Of a stretch of DNA of 41,160 bases, positions 7,773 through 17,104 are shown in pieces. Location of the stretch: NCBI GenBank assembly GCA_015064585.1, contig SVRY01000003.1, forward strand, positions 44,782-85,941. The letters run 5' to 3'. Positions within the stretch are counted from its first letter, which is position 1. Each line of letters opens with the position of its first letter. Origin of the DNA: Oscillospiraceae bacterium. GTDB lineage: Bacteria; Bacillota; Clostridia; Oscillospirales; CAG-272. The notes below the pieces were generated by a model. It was not told the DNA's origin and did not search any database. It saw nothing but the letters and a program-made list of their open reading frames with translations. A program made the translations under genes and the position numbers.

Positions 7773-10736
7773 ATGAGAAAACGACTTACTCCTCGATTTT
7801 GGCTCGCTCTTACCCTTGGCTCACTGATAGGACAGGTGGCATGGGTGGTTGAGAATATGTATCTCAATGTATTTATCTACAATATGTTCCATGCCAATGC
7901 CTCAGATATTTCGCTCATGGTTTCCGCATCTGCCGTAACCGCCACCCTTACCACCATTTTTATCGGCACACTGTCCGACCGCATCGGAAAACGAAAATTG
8001 TTCATCTGCGGCGGTTACATTCTCTGGGGCATTTCCATTCTCTGCTTTTCCCTGCTTCGCACAGATTGGATCAACGCTGTCATTCCTTTAACCGTTTCGA
8101 CATCTACCCTTGGCATCAGTTTGACTATCATTCTTGACTGCGTGATGACCTTTTTCGGCTCAAGTGCCAACGACGCAGCATTCAATGCCTGGCTGACCGA
8201 CAGTACCGACACCACTAACCGCGGTGCTGCAGAAGGGATCAATGCAGCCATGCCTCTTGTGGCGATTCTTGCGGTATTCGGCGGTTTTATGTTTTTTGAT
8301 CTTTCCAAATCGGAAAGCTGGACAATCATTTTCGCTATTATCGGCTCCGTTGTGACCATTGTGGGGATTGCCGGTTTCTTTATCATAGATGAACCGCCTG
8401 CAAAGCCCGTAAAAATCGGATATTTCCACAGTATCATCTACGGATTTTTGCCAAGCACCATGCGTAAAAATCCATTTTTGTACATGGTTTTGGCTGCTTT
8501 TACCGTTTTTAATACTTCCATTCAGATATTCATGCCCTACCTTATCCTTTACTATGAAAATACCCTTGGCATGACCGACTATGTTTTTATTATGGCGCCC
8601 GCCATCGTCCTTGCCTCGATCTTTACCGCCTTATGGGGCAAATTTTACGATCAAAAAGGCTTTAAACCGTCTGTCATAATTGCTCTTGGTTCACTCTTTG
8701 CAGGCTATGCTGTTTTGTATTTCAACCAAACAACCCTGCTTGTTTTTCTGGGTTCGCTGCTTATGATGTGTGGTTATCTTGCGGGAATGGCTGTATTTGG
8801 CGCTATCATTCGTGAGCATACCCCTGTAGGCAAAGCGGGCATGTTCCAAGGGATTCGTATTTTAGTGCAGGTTCTCATCCCCGGCGTGATCGGTCCCGCC
8901 ATCGGCGCCGCAGTATTGAAAAACGCTAAGACCATTGTCAACAGCGACGGCACGACTTCTTTTTTACCCAACCGCAGCATCTTTCTTGCCTCACTTGTTG
9001 TGATCATTTTTCTCTTTATACTATTACACTTTGTCCTTCGCACCGTCAAGCCCAAAACTCAGAAATTATACACTCCTTTTGAGGATACACTTAGCGAAGT
9101 GCCCTACAGCGAGTATCCTCGCCCCATGATGCAAAGAGATTCCTACCTGTGTCTCAATGGACATTGGAATTTAACTGTCAAGAGAGGGGGTAAAACGGCC
9201 TTTGAGGGGAAAATATTGGTTCCATTCCCTGTAGAATCCCGTCTTTCCGGGGTAGAAATGAGTATTGAAAAACATGATCGGCTGTATTACAATCGCAGTT
9301 TTACCCTTTCCGATACATTTATCAAAGAAAAGACGCTTTTGCATTTTGGCGCTGTGGATCAGACCTGCCGTGTATTTGTCAATGATATACCCATTGGCAG
9401 TCACACAGGCGGATATATTCCCTTTTCCTTCGATATTACAAAATATATAAAGATCGGGGAAAACCATCTTACCGTAGAAGTGCAGGATCCCCTTGACAGC
9501 GAGCTTCCTTACGGAAAGCAGCGCAAAAAAAGGGGCGGTATGTGGTATACCCCTGTTTCGGGCATTTGGCAGACTGTATGGCTGGAAAGCATTTCACAGG
9601 ATGCTATTGAATCAATTCACATTACCGCAACTCTCCATAGTGCCACCATTTGTGTACTTGGCGGCACAAGAGAAAAGACACTGATTTTTGAAGGCAAGGA
9701 ATATCCGTTTACAGGTGACAGCATTACCCTTACTCCTGAAGATCCCGTGCATTGGTCGCCGGAAAACCCAAAGCTATATGATTTTGAGATCATCTCGGGA
9801 AATGACAAGGTTAAGAGCTATTTTGCCCTGCGCACTGTAAGAATCGAAGGGAATCAGATTCTTCTCAACGAACGACCCTATTTTTTTCATGGGTTGCTGG
9901 ATCAAGGCTACTACAGCGATGGCATTTTTCTGCCTGCCGCCCCGCAGGGATTTGAAAACGATATTCTGCAAATGAAATCCCTCGGTTTTAATACTTTGCG
10001 CAAGCACATCAAGATCGAGCCTCAGCTATTCTATTATTACTGCGACAAATACGGCATGATCGTTTTCCAAGACCTTGTCAACAGTGGGAAATACAATTTT
10101 CTCATTGACACCGCTCTTCCCACCATTGGGCTGAAAAAAGGCATTTCCCATCATGCCTCCCATTATCGTAAAGAGCAATTTGAAAAATCAGCAAAGGAAA
10201 CAGTTGCGCTTCTTTACAATCACCCCTGCGTTTGCTATTACACCCTGTTCAACGAAGGATGGGGACAGTACGACGCAAAGCGTCTCTACCGATTCTGTAA
10301 GGAATTGGATGACAGCCGTGTTTGGGATGCCACATCGGGTTGGTTTCAAACGGGAGAAAGCGATGTGCAAAGCGAACACATCTATTTTAAACCTATTAAG
10401 CTTGCCAAAACTAAGAAGCCCCTTGTTCTTTCGGAATTCGGCGGTTACTCATATAAGATCAAAGAGCATTCCTTCAATCTTGACAAGACCTACGGCTACC
10501 GCCTGTATACTGAGCAAAATAAGTTCGAGGACGCCATGAAAGAATTGTATTTGAAGGAATTGGTCCCGGCCATTCAAAACGGTCTTTGCGCCACAGTTTT
10601 GACCCAAGTCAGCGACGTAGAGGACGAAACAAACGGTCTTTTGACCTATGACCGCAAGGTTGTAAAGATCAATGCCGATAAAATGCGTTCTCTTTCCAAT
10701 GCCCTGTATCAGGCTTACGAAAAAGAGAACTTATAA
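7773..10736 (+). CDS. MFS transporter fused to a family 2 glycoside hydrolase
   Basis: One uninterrupted 987-residue frame. The ATG at 7773 is chosen because GGAG lies 6 nt upstream; an in-frame GTG at 7740 has no such site. Residues ~10-423 form a 12-helix major facilitator transporter with the cytoplasmic motif GTLSDRIGKRK (65-75). After a short basic tail (RTVKPKTQ), residues ~432-987 form a complete GH2 enzyme: sugar-binding beta domain (YPRPMMQRDSYLCLNGHW), immunoglobulin-like middle, and TIM barrel with FNEGWGQ (acid/base Glu828) and SEFGG (nucleophile Glu888). GH2 enzymes include beta-galactosidases, beta-glucuronidases and beta-mannosidases; the substrate cannot be assigned. With 12 helices the hydrolase would face the cytoplasm, so import and cleavage would be coupled. 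The linker shows no sign of a frameshift. It is a single-gene transcript ending at 10746-10771. Confidence 0.93.
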   Translation: MRKRLTPRFWLALTLGSLIGQVAWVVENMYLNVFIYNMFHANASDISLMVSASAVTATLTTIFIGTLSDRIGKRKLFICGGYILWGISILCFSLLRTDWINAVIPLTVSTSTLGISLTIILDCVMTFFGSSANDAAFNAWLTDSTDTTNRGAAEGINAAMPLVAILAVFGGFMFFDLSKSESWTIIFAIIGSVVTIVGIAGFFIIDEPPAKPVKIGYFHSIIYGFLPSTMRKNPFLYMVLAAFTVFNTSIQIFMPYLILYYENTLGMTDYVFIMAPAIVLASIFTALWGKFYDQKGFKPSVIIALGSLFAGYAVLYFNQTTLLVFLGSLLMMCGYLAGMAVFGAIIREHTPVGKAGMFQGIRILVQVLIPGVIGPAIGAAVLKNAKTIVNSDGTTSFLPNRSIFLASLVVIIFLFILLHFVLRTVKPKTQKLYTPFEDTLSEVPYSEYPRPMMQRDSYLCLNGHWNLTVKRGGKTAFEGKILVPFPVESRLSGVEMSIEKHDRLYYNRSFTLSDTFIKEKTLLHFGAVDQTCRVFVNDIPIGSHTGGYIPFSFDITKYIKIGENHLTVEVQDPLDSELPYGKQRKKRGGMWYTPVSGIWQTVWLESISQDAIESIHITATLHSATICVLGGTREKTLIFEGKEYPFTGDSITLTPEDPVHWSPENPKLYDFEIISGNDKVKSYFALRTVRIEGNQILLNERPYFFHGLLDQGYYSDGIFLPAAPQGFENDILQMKSLGFNTLRKHIKIEPQLFYYYCDKYGMIVFQDLVNSGKYNFLIDTALPTIGLKKGISHHASHYRKEQFEKSAKETVALLYNHPCVCYYTLFNEGWGQYDAKRLYRFCKELDDSRVWDATSGWFQTGESDVQSEHIYFKPIKLAKTKKPLVLSEFGGYSYKIKEHSFNLDKTYGYRLYTEQNKFEDAMKELYLKELVPAIQNGLCATVLTQVSDVEDETNGLLTYDRKVVKINADKMRSLSNALYQAYEKENL

Positions 10737-10745
10737 TGCCAATCA

Positions 10746-10771
10746 AAAAGGAGCGCCGCGGCGCTCCTTTT
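10746..10771. terminator. Bidirectional terminator between convergent genes
   Basis: Perfect arms AAAAGGAGCGCC and GGCGCTCCTTTT around a 2-nt centre. It serves the MFS-GH2 gene from the left and the LRR lipoprotein gene from the right. Confidence 0.85.
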
Positions 10772-10804
10772 ATAGGTTTATGATTCAGCTACTATATGGA
10801 TTGA

Positions 10805-13420
10805 TTACTTGCCATCTATTTCCCCAAGATACTGCTCGTAGGTATAACCCTTCATAATGTTCTGTGCAAAGAATTCATACCATTTTTGAGGAACAGTTTC
10901 CCAATCGGTATAAATGGTAACCGTGCAACCGGTAAAGGGGGACGCATCTCCTGCGGCAATTACACTATTAGGAACATAGATCGTTTTCAGCGAAGTGCAG
11001 TTATTGAAAGCCAAAGTGCCGATCTTTTCAATACTGCTTCCAAGATATACTTTAGACAAGACTGTGCAGTTATAGAATGCGCCGTTACCAATGCTTGTTA
11101 CCGTATCGGGCAAAATGATCTCGGTAAGAGCACTGCATCCCTGGAAGACATAATTTCCGATACCGGTAAGGCTATCTCCGAATCTGACAGAAATCAGCTG
11201 ATCACATCCGCTAAAGGCATTCATACCGATGGAAACACAGTTGGAAAGCATGATCTCAGAAAGAGACGTTCCGGTAAACGCAAAGGATCCGATAGAAGTG
11301 ATGTTCTCCAGATTGATCTTAGCCAGATTCTTGCATCCCACAAACATATTATCCGAAATTTTGGTAATGCCCATAGGCAGTACAATTTCCTTCAAGGACA
11401 CACAGCCGTCAAAGCATCCGCTGCCAATCTCGGTGACAGTGTGAGGAATGGTAATGCTTTCAAGCTTCTGGCATCCCGTAAACACATTTCTGCCGATACT
11501 TTCCAGATGTTCGGGCATGATCACCGTTGACAGTACATCACCCTGCTCGAACAAACGCTCAGGTAAGTATTTCAAATTTTTAGGGAGTTTAACATAAGCA
11601 AGATCATAACAATAACGGAAGGCATACATTTCAATTTCTGTAATACTGTCGGGCAGAATGATTTCGGTCAGTCCCGAACTTAGGAAAGCACCGTTGCCGA
11701 TCTTGGTAATATGTTCGGGAATCACAATGGTGGTCATGGGACACGCCGCAAATACACCTGCAGGAAGCTCGGTAATATAAGGTGATACGGTAACGCTCAG
11801 TAAGCCGCTGCCGGAAAAAGCGTGGCTTTGCAGGGTCTTGATATTTTTCATGTCAAAATACGTAAGCGCGGTACAGCCGTTAAAGGAACCTGTGCCAATG
11901 GAGATCAAATTTTCATATCCTTCCACCAGCGAGAGAGAAACGCAATTATAAAAAGCGTAGTCACCGATCTTGGTAATGGAGGAACCGAGAATCACCTGTT
12001 TGAGGTCTTTGGCGCCGTTAAACAAACGCTTGGGCACTTCTGTCAAAGCGTTTCCCAGATATACGGATGTTACCCGTTCCACTTCGTAGAACAATTCCGC
12101 AGGCAATCTTGTTACCTCATCATCAATGATGATACTTTCGATTTTGCAGTGGGAAAAGGGATGGCTTGATCCATCTAAAAGATTGCCTGCAATGGTCAGC
12201 GTTCCGATATCCACACCTGTGAAGCAACCGTTGCCAAGGCTTACATTTTTGCCGATGGTCACACTTTCCCATTTTCCTTTGCAGTTCATGAAAGCAGAAG
12301 CGTCAATGGTTTGCAGAGTTGCAGGCAAATGCAAAGATGTAATGGAGGTTCCCGCAAAAGAACTGCTTCCGATCAATACCAGTTTATCATTCCAGGTGAC
12401 ATCGGTAAGGGAGGATACATTGCCAAATGCATGCACAAATACCGTATCCACACTGCGCCCCAGCACCACTTCTTTTAAGGTCTTATTATTAACAAACAAT
12501 CCTTTGGTGACATGGGTCACATCATCGCCGAATATTACTTTTTCAATATACGAATTGGTAAACGATCCCAGGGTATCGTAATTATTTTTATTGTATATTT
12601 CCGTACAGTTGGTAGCATTAAAATACAGCGTCTTTAAATTAGTACATCCCTTGACCAGATCATAGCCGATCTTAGTCACCGAAAGAGGAATGGAAAGTTC
12701 TGTCAGAGCAGTACAGTTTTCAAACGCATTCATCTCAATATACTGTATCGTATCGGGCAAAAGGATCTTTTCCACCTTAGCATTTTTAAAAGCGTTCATA
12801 CGAACACCCTGTACCACACGGCCGTTCGGCGCCACAGCAGGCACTTTCAATTCTTTACCCGTAAAGCTACCGATACCCGAAACATAGCAAACATTGTCAA
12901 GAACCTCATATTTGAGTCCCTGTGAAGCCGTTTCATTCCATTCATGGGAATATTTTTCGGTCTTTTTATTGCCGCAGGCGGTACAAGTCGTTTCCACCGT
13001 CCCGTCTTCAACAAGAGTGGCAGTTAACTTGATCTTCCATTCGGAATAGCTATGTCCCAGTGCCTCGGTTGTCTCATCCGTATAGCTGTGGGAGCATTCC
13101 GTACAGGTAAAGGTAGTATACCCTTCCTTGGTGCAGGTGGGATCCGTCACGACTTTTTCATAGCTGTGTCCCACGGGGTCGGTATAGGAATCTTTATAAC
13201 TGTAATCGCATTTTTCACAGTAATGAACGGTATATCCCTCAACACATGTGGGAGAAACAACCTCTTTTACCATGACATGTTCACATCCTGCATCTACAGT
13301 CGGGTCAGCCGAAGGGGTATCTGCTGCTGGCGGGGGCATTTGCTCCTTTGCGCCGCAAGCGGCGAACAATATCATAAGGCACAATACGGCAAACAGCGCA
13401 CTCCATGTTTTATTTGTCAT
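10805..13420 (-). CDS. BspA-type leucine-rich-repeat lipoprotein
   Basis: 871 residues. A signal peptide ends in the lipobox-like LFAAC (Cys22), so the protein should be lipid-anchored to the outer face of the membrane. Residues ~45-160 carry three cysteine modules of the form PTCxxEGYTxxxCxxC...GHSY. From ~165 to 850 there is a long array of ~23-residue BspA repeats (CTALTEIILPDTVTSIGNGAF and close relatives). BspA-like proteins bind host or matrix proteins and other bacteria in characterised species; the ligand here is unknown. The start ATG has AAAGGAGG 10-11 nt upstream and a TTGACA-N17-TACAAT promoter. It is a single-gene transcript. The C-terminus has no extra cell-wall anchor. Confidence 0.93.
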   Translation of the reverse strand: MTNKTWSALFAVLCLMILFAACGAKEQMPPPAADTPSADPTVDAGCEHVMVKEVVSPTCVEGYTVHYCEKCDYSYKDSYTDPVGHSYEKVVTDPTCTKEGYTTFTCTECSHSYTDETTEALGHSYSEWKIKLTATLVEDGTVETTCTACGNKKTEKYSHEWNETASQGLKYEVLDNVCYVSGIGSFTGKELKVPAVAPNGRVVQGVRMNAFKNAKVEKILLPDTIQYIEMNAFENCTALTELSIPLSVTKIGYDLVKGCTNLKTLYFNATNCTEIYNKNNYDTLGSFTNSYIEKVIFGDDVTHVTKGLFVNNKTLKEVVLGRSVDTVFVHAFGNVSSLTDVTWNDKLVLIGSSSFAGTSITSLHLPATLQTIDASAFMNCKGKWESVTIGKNVSLGNGCFTGVDIGTLTIAGNLLDGSSHPFSHCKIESIIIDDEVTRLPAELFYEVERVTSVYLGNALTEVPKRLFNGAKDLKQVILGSSITKIGDYAFYNCVSLSLVEGYENLISIGTGSFNGCTALTYFDMKNIKTLQSHAFSGSGLLSVTVSPYITELPAGVFAACPMTTIVIPEHITKIGNGAFLSSGLTEIILPDSITEIEMYAFRYCYDLAYVKLPKNLKYLPERLFEQGDVLSTVIMPEHLESIGRNVFTGCQKLESITIPHTVTEIGSGCFDGCVSLKEIVLPMGITKISDNMFVGCKNLAKINLENITSIGSFAFTGTSLSEIMLSNCVSIGMNAFSGCDQLISVRFGDSLTGIGNYVFQGCSALTEIILPDTVTSIGNGAFYNCTVLSKVYLGSSIEKIGTLAFNNCTSLKTIYVPNSVIAAGDASPFTGCTVTIYTDWETVPQKWYEFFAQNIMKGYTYEQYLGEIDGK

Positions 13421-13464
13421 TTTTATTTGACCTCCTTTTGTTTCATTTACATTCTGACATTAGT

Positions 13465-13493
13465 ATTGTAACACATTAGTTACATCTTGTCAA
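13465..13493 (-). promoter_or_regulatory. Promoter of the LRR lipoprotein gene
   Basis: On the minus strand TTGACA (13493-13488), 17-bp spacer, TACAAT (13470-13465), about 45 bp before the start codon. Confidence 0.8.
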
Positions 13494-13569
13494 TACCTGT
13501 TTCAAAAATAATTAAAAAATTTTCTGTGTTTTTTCAGCTGCAAGGAAGCGATTCTCTTTACAAAGCAAA

Positions 13570-13602
13570 ATCACTCAAATACCTTGTTAGCATTTGAGTG
13601 AT
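13570..13602 (-). terminator. Terminator of the papain-like enzyme gene
   Basis: Arms ATCACTCAAAT and ATTTGAGTGAT are perfectly complementary over 11 bp and begin 2 bp after the stop codon. On the minus strand they are followed by TTTTGCTTTG. Confidence 0.75.
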
Positions 13603-13604
13603 CG

Positions 13605-14147
13605 TTAGCTGATTTGTTTATGGGCAATCAAGCCATCCAAACGACCCTCAAATAAGCAATCTAGGTCGGGCAGTTTGGCATAATCGCTGGGGCGCATCAG
13701 CGAGGGTTCTTTGGGAAGAGGCAATGCCTTGCTTTCGGTCAAAACCTTGCTGACAAATTCCGAGCAAAAATAATGGTGTTTTCGATGGGAGGGAATGCTC
13801 AAACGGCAAAGCAACAGCCCCCACAAATTGAAATGATATTGATCCGCCTGCTCCATCATGCCGTCCACGATCTTTTTGGCGTTTTCATAGGTCTCATCAT
13901 CCACTATCAATTCATACAGTGCACAGGGAATGCGGCGGTTTCTTTTGAAAAAGCCGCGGGTAAGATACTCATGGCGAAGCCCTGCAGGCAGAGGCGAATG
14001 GGTATAACGGCGGGCAAAGCTGTAAAGCGGCGTGAGGTTATCTACAAATGAAATAGAAACATGGGTATATCTGTCAAGTGTTGTCAATTTAACCATATTG
14101 GATACCAGCGTGTTGGATCTGGTAAGTAAAATATAGATCGATTTCAT
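13605..14147 (-). CDS. Permuted papain-like (NlpC/P60, YiiX-type) cysteine enzyme
   Basis: 180 residues starting at the ATG at 14147, where AAGGAGG lies 6 nt upstream; an in-frame start at 14186 adds 13 residues but has no such site. The order of motifs is His first (YTHVSISF, ~residues 28-35) and Cys later (HYFCSEFVSKVL, ~126-137). This is the arrangement of circularly permuted NlpC/P60 proteins such as YiiX and YaeF, in which the two residues form the catalytic pair. Members act as amidases or lipid-modifying enzymes; the substrate is unknown here. There is no signal peptide, so a cytoplasmic location is expected. It is divergent from the dGTPase gene. Confidence 0.7.
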   Translation of the reverse strand: MKSIYILLTRSNTLVSNMVKLTTLDRYTHVSISFVDNLTPLYSFARRYTHSPLPAGLRHEYLTRGFFKRNRRIPCALYELIVDDETYENAKKIVDGMMEQADQYHFNLWGLLLCRLSIPSHRKHHYFCSEFVSKVLTESKALPLPKEPSLMRPSDYAKLPDLDCLFEGRLDGLIAHKQIS

Positions 14148-14197
14148 TTGTAACCTCCTTCCTTTTATTATCCCTGCAATGTTCATACCTACGTATC

Positions 14198-14203
14198 ATT
14201 ATA
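14198..14203 (-). promoter_or_regulatory. Probable -10 box of the papain-like enzyme gene
   Basis: TATAAT on the minus strand 51 bp before the ATG. A weak -35 (TGGAAA) lies 17 bp further upstream. Confidence 0.45.
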
Positions 14204-14289
14204 GCATATATTCGCCCCGATTTCCATACTTTATCGAAAAAAATCAAATATTTTTGAAAAAGTGCTTTTCAAATTTACTTTTAATATGA

Positions 14290-14295
14290 TATACT
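14290..14295 (+). promoter_or_regulatory. Extended -10 promoter of dGTPase
   Basis: TGATATACT (14287-14295) is a TGn-extended -10 element; no good -35 is visible. Transcription would begin near 14302, which favours the TTG at 14327 as start codon over 14306 or 14312. Confidence 0.5.
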
Positions 14296-14326
14296 GTTTT
14301 TAAACTTGGAAATGGAGAGAAAACAA

Positions 14327-15535
14327 TTGCTGAAGTACGAAGTATTATCCCCCGAACTTACCAAAACTATTACAGAAAATTTACATAATGCACCAAAATT
14401 TAAGTACGCTTTTGCAGATGAAAATGCTATACGCCGTGAGAATTCTCCCAGGGATACCGCATCGGTGTGGCGTACTGCCTTTATCCGCGATATCGATAAG
14501 ATCATGCACTGCCCTTACTTTAACCGCTATGCCGATAAAACGCAGGTATTTTCTTTATACAAAAACGATGATATTACCCGCAGAGGTCTGCACGTGCAAT
14601 TGGTCTCTCGCATCGCGCGCACCATTGGCAGAACGCTTGGGCTGAATTTGGATCTGATCGAAGCCATCAGTCTGGGACACGATATCGGTCACACCCCTTT
14701 CGGGCACGCCGGAGAACGCTATCTGGATGCCCTTCTCTATGATCACACGGGGCGGCATTTCAATCACAATATCCATTCAGTGCGCGTGCTTGACAGTATC
14801 TTTCCCTATAATCTCAGTCTGCAAACGCTGGACGGCATCGCCTGCCATAACGGAGAATTGGAACTATCCGAGTACTGCCCTTCTTTGCTTTCCGGTTTTG
14901 CGGAATTTGACAAAAAGATAGAAGATTGCTATCTTGACAGCGGCAATATTAAAAAGCTGGTTCCCTCCACGCTGGAAGGTTGCGTGGTGCGCATTGCAGA
15001 TATTATTGCCTACTTGGGTAAAGACCGCCAGGACGCAACGAAAGCGCTGGGGCTCTCGGAAGAGCACTTCTTCCAAGACACTGCCATTGGAAGTATCAAT
15101 GCCGAGATCATCAACAATCTGATCGTCAACATCATTAAAAACAGCTACGGCAAGCCCTATATAAAAATGGACAGTGAACACTTTCGCGCCCTTGTACAAG
15201 CCAAAAACGACAACTACGAAAAAATCTATCGAAATGATGCTGTGGAAAGTGTCTTGCATAACCATATCCGCCCCATGATGAACGATATGTATGAAAAACT
15301 GCTAACAGATTTCGCCGAAGGAAATACAACATCTCCTATCTTCACCCATCACATCGATTACGTAAACAAAGCCCATTACAAACGGCCCTTCCCATACGAA
15401 GAAACCGAACCCAATCAGATCGTTACCGACTATATCGCAAGCATGACAGACGATTATTTCATTGATCTGTACGCCCATCTCTTTCCGCACAGCCGCCATA
15501 CGATCATTTACAAGGGATATTTTGATATCGTTTAA
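14327..15535 (+). CDS. dgt: Deoxyguanosinetriphosphate triphosphohydrolase (dGTPase), HD family
   Basis: A cytoplasmic HD-domain hydrolase that splits dGTP, and in many relatives other dNTPs, into deoxynucleoside and triphosphate, so tuning the dNTP pool. The hallmark GHDIGHTPFGHAGE carries the His118-Asp119 metal pair (402-aa numbering). A TQVFSLYKNDDITRRGLH segment precedes it and a CHNGE segment follows, as in other dGTPases. The length of ~400 residues is normal for the class. I prefer the TTG at 14327 because GGAGAG lies 7 nt before it and the -10 box at 14290 leaves almost no leader for the upstream in-frame TTG (14306) or ATG (14312). The 114-aa gene follows 49 bp later without a terminator, so the two likely share a transcript. 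Confidence 0.9.
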   Translation: MLKYEVLSPELTKTITENLHNAPKFKYAFADENAIRRENSPRDTASVWRTAFIRDIDKIMHCPYFNRYADKTQVFSLYKNDDITRRGLHVQLVSRIARTIGRTLGLNLDLIEAISLGHDIGHTPFGHAGERYLDALLYDHTGRHFNHNIHSVRVLDSIFPYNLSLQTLDGIACHNGELELSEYCPSLLSGFAEFDKKIEDCYLDSGNIKKLVPSTLEGCVVRIADIIAYLGKDRQDATKALGLSEEHFFQDTAIGSINAEIINNLIVNIIKNSYGKPYIKMDSEHFRALVQAKNDNYEKIYRNDAVESVLHNHIRPMMNDMYEKLLTDFAEGNTTSPIFTHHIDYVNKAHYKRPFPYEETEPNQIVTDYIASMTDDYFIDLYAHLFPHSRHTIIYKGYFDIV

Positions 15536-15584
15536 TTGCATCAAGGAAAAAACTACGGGATGGATCGTTGAAAGGAGAATTCTT

Positions 15585-15929
15585 ATGTTAATAGGACCAT
15601 ATTTCTTTATCCCCAAAAACGGAAGCGTTATTTACGATGCCTGCTCACTGGAAAAAGGAGAACTTCGCATAGATAAACTCGATAACCCCGTAGGGCACGA
15701 ACTGCTGTGGGACAGGCATTTCACTTTGGGAAATTATGTTCACTATCCGCGCGGCAGAGTGATTTATGACCTCACAAAGCGGCAGGCTATTATTTATATA
15801 GACAAGTGCATTCATAAGCCTTTTATGATTCAAAAATTGGTATCTATCTTTCAAATTGATGTTCCTTACACCATTGCCTACGATTTTCATTACCAGTGCC
15901 AAAGCTGCTTACAAAACCTCTTCGATTAA
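15585..15929 (+). CDS. Unknown 114-aa protein downstream of dGTPase
   Basis: The start ATG at 15585 has AAAGGAG 7 nt upstream. The frame stays open further upstream, but that part overlaps the dGTPase gene and has no better start. The 114-residue soluble protein contains basic/aromatic strands such as PRGRVIYDLTKRQAIIYIDK and ends in CQSCLQNLFD. No signal peptide or membrane helix is seen and I do not recognise the family. The Cys-x-x-Cys near the end could bind metal, but there is only one pair. It is the last gene of the dGTPase transcript. Confidence 0.7.
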   Translation: MLIGPYFFIPKNGSVIYDACSLEKGELRIDKLDNPVGHELLWDRHFTLGNYVHYPRGRVIYDLTKRQAIIYIDKCIHKPFMIQKLVSIFQIDVPYTIAYDFHYQCQSCLQNLFD

Positions 15930-15973
15930 AATCCTACCGCAAAAAATCTTTATGTACCTATTCGCACCAAAAA

Positions 15974-16015
15974 TTGTGCACAAGCTCGTTTTTAACGAAC
16001 CTGTGCACAGTTTTT
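15974..16015. terminator. Bidirectional terminator
   Basis: The arms TTGTGCACAAGCTCGTT and AACGAACCTGTGCACAG pair imperfectly, with TTTTT on the plus side and TTTTT on the minus side. It lies between the convergent 114-aa gene and the metalloprotease-like lipoprotein gene. Confidence 0.75.
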
Positions 16016-16027
16016 ACATATAGCGTA

Positions 16028-17065
16028 TTACTTCCACCATGCTTTATCATAACAAACATCAGGTGCTTTATGCGTCCATCCGACAGTAAAGGCAGTATAA
16101 TCCCCTATTGTATTATCCTGTATGTTATCATATTGCCACAGCATAATATCATTCGGGTATTTTTTATTCGCCAGATCCTCACGGGAACCCGAGAGATAAT
16201 AATCCTCCGCACCAAACAGATGCAGCAGCTCATGTACAATCCTAGATGCGCTTGAGCCGGCCTTGCCCTCTCCGTGATCGCTGCCCAACTGATCAGAAAA
16301 TATGACAGCGTGCTCTGCATACTCCAAATAACCCGTGGAAATAAAGTTTCTGGCATATGATTTCCCCGGCTTATTCAAGAAATTCAAAAAAATGATCTGC
16401 TGCTTGGGGTACATGGTTTGGTAATAAGAATACAGATCCCAATTGGTTTTACAGCCGATATCCTCGGCTGCTTTATCCAAAACATCTTTAGATGAGCCGC
16501 CATTATACAGATCGGGGTTGACCACGCCTTCATACTTGATATCAAAATTATCAAAGGCGCCGGCATAGCTTTCTATCGTAAAATCAAGCGCCACATCCCA
16601 CTCCTTTGCATTTATTGTCAGATATGTTAACCCCGGTAGTATTTCCTCTTCTGTAAATTTTAAAACATCGTCCTTTGTCCATTTACTTTCATAATCATCC
16701 ACAAAAAACAGTACTACCACGGGATTTCCGATTAACTGACGGCAAATGCCCAGTTCATAATGGGGTCTTAGTTCATCCTGATCCACATCGGTATGCGCTT
16801 CCAAACGGTCAATTGCCAAGGAAGGAATTTCTGTTTCATTGAAATTCTCCCCACAAAGCGAGCAGATCTGATGCTTTTTACCGACATCCTGATAGGATGC
16901 AACCGTATCCACAATCCACACTTCCCCTTGATGGGCATGTACTTCGGGAATTTCCGCAAGGGGCGCTTTTTCAGGCTGTTTTTTACTGCCGCAGGATATC
17001 AATCCTATGAAAAAAAGCATGAAGAGAAAACCAATGATCAGTCTTTTGGTATATTTATATTTCAT
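16028..17065 (-). CDS. Lipoprotein with HExxHxxGxxD zinc-protease motif
   Basis: 345 residues. The basic N-terminus, hydrophobic stretch and lipobox GLISC (Cys25) mark an exported lipoprotein. Residues ~42-85 contain a Cys-x-x-Cys module (ICSLCGENF). Near the C-terminus VHELLHLFGAEDYY contains HELLH (His278, Glu279, His282) and Asp288, a metzincin-like zinc site with Asp as third ligand. An extracellular metallopeptidase is therefore likely; the substrate is unknown. The body has no other domain I can name. The start ATG has AAGGAGG upstream. The gene lies 39 bp behind the membrane-protein gene at 17105-17608, without a terminator between them, so both are probably made from one transcript. 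The gap holds only this ribosome binding site. Confidence 0.75.
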   Translation of the reverse strand: MKYKYTKRLIIGFLFMLFFIGLISCGSKKQPEKAPLAEIPEVHAHQGEVWIVDTVASYQDVGKKHQICSLCGENFNETEIPSLAIDRLEAHTDVDQDELRPHYELGICRQLIGNPVVVLFFVDDYESKWTKDDVLKFTEEEILPGLTYLTINAKEWDVALDFTIESYAGAFDNFDIKYEGVVNPDLYNGGSSKDVLDKAAEDIGCKTNWDLYSYYQTMYPKQQIIFLNFLNKPGKSYARNFISTGYLEYAEHAVIFSDQLGSDHGEGKAGSSASRIVHELLHLFGAEDYYLSGSREDLANKKYPNDIMLWQYDNIQDNTIGDYTAFTVGWTHKAPDVCYDKAWWK

Positions 17066-17104
17066 CTTTGGATACCTCCTTTTTAAAACATCGTATGGAA
17101 TTCA

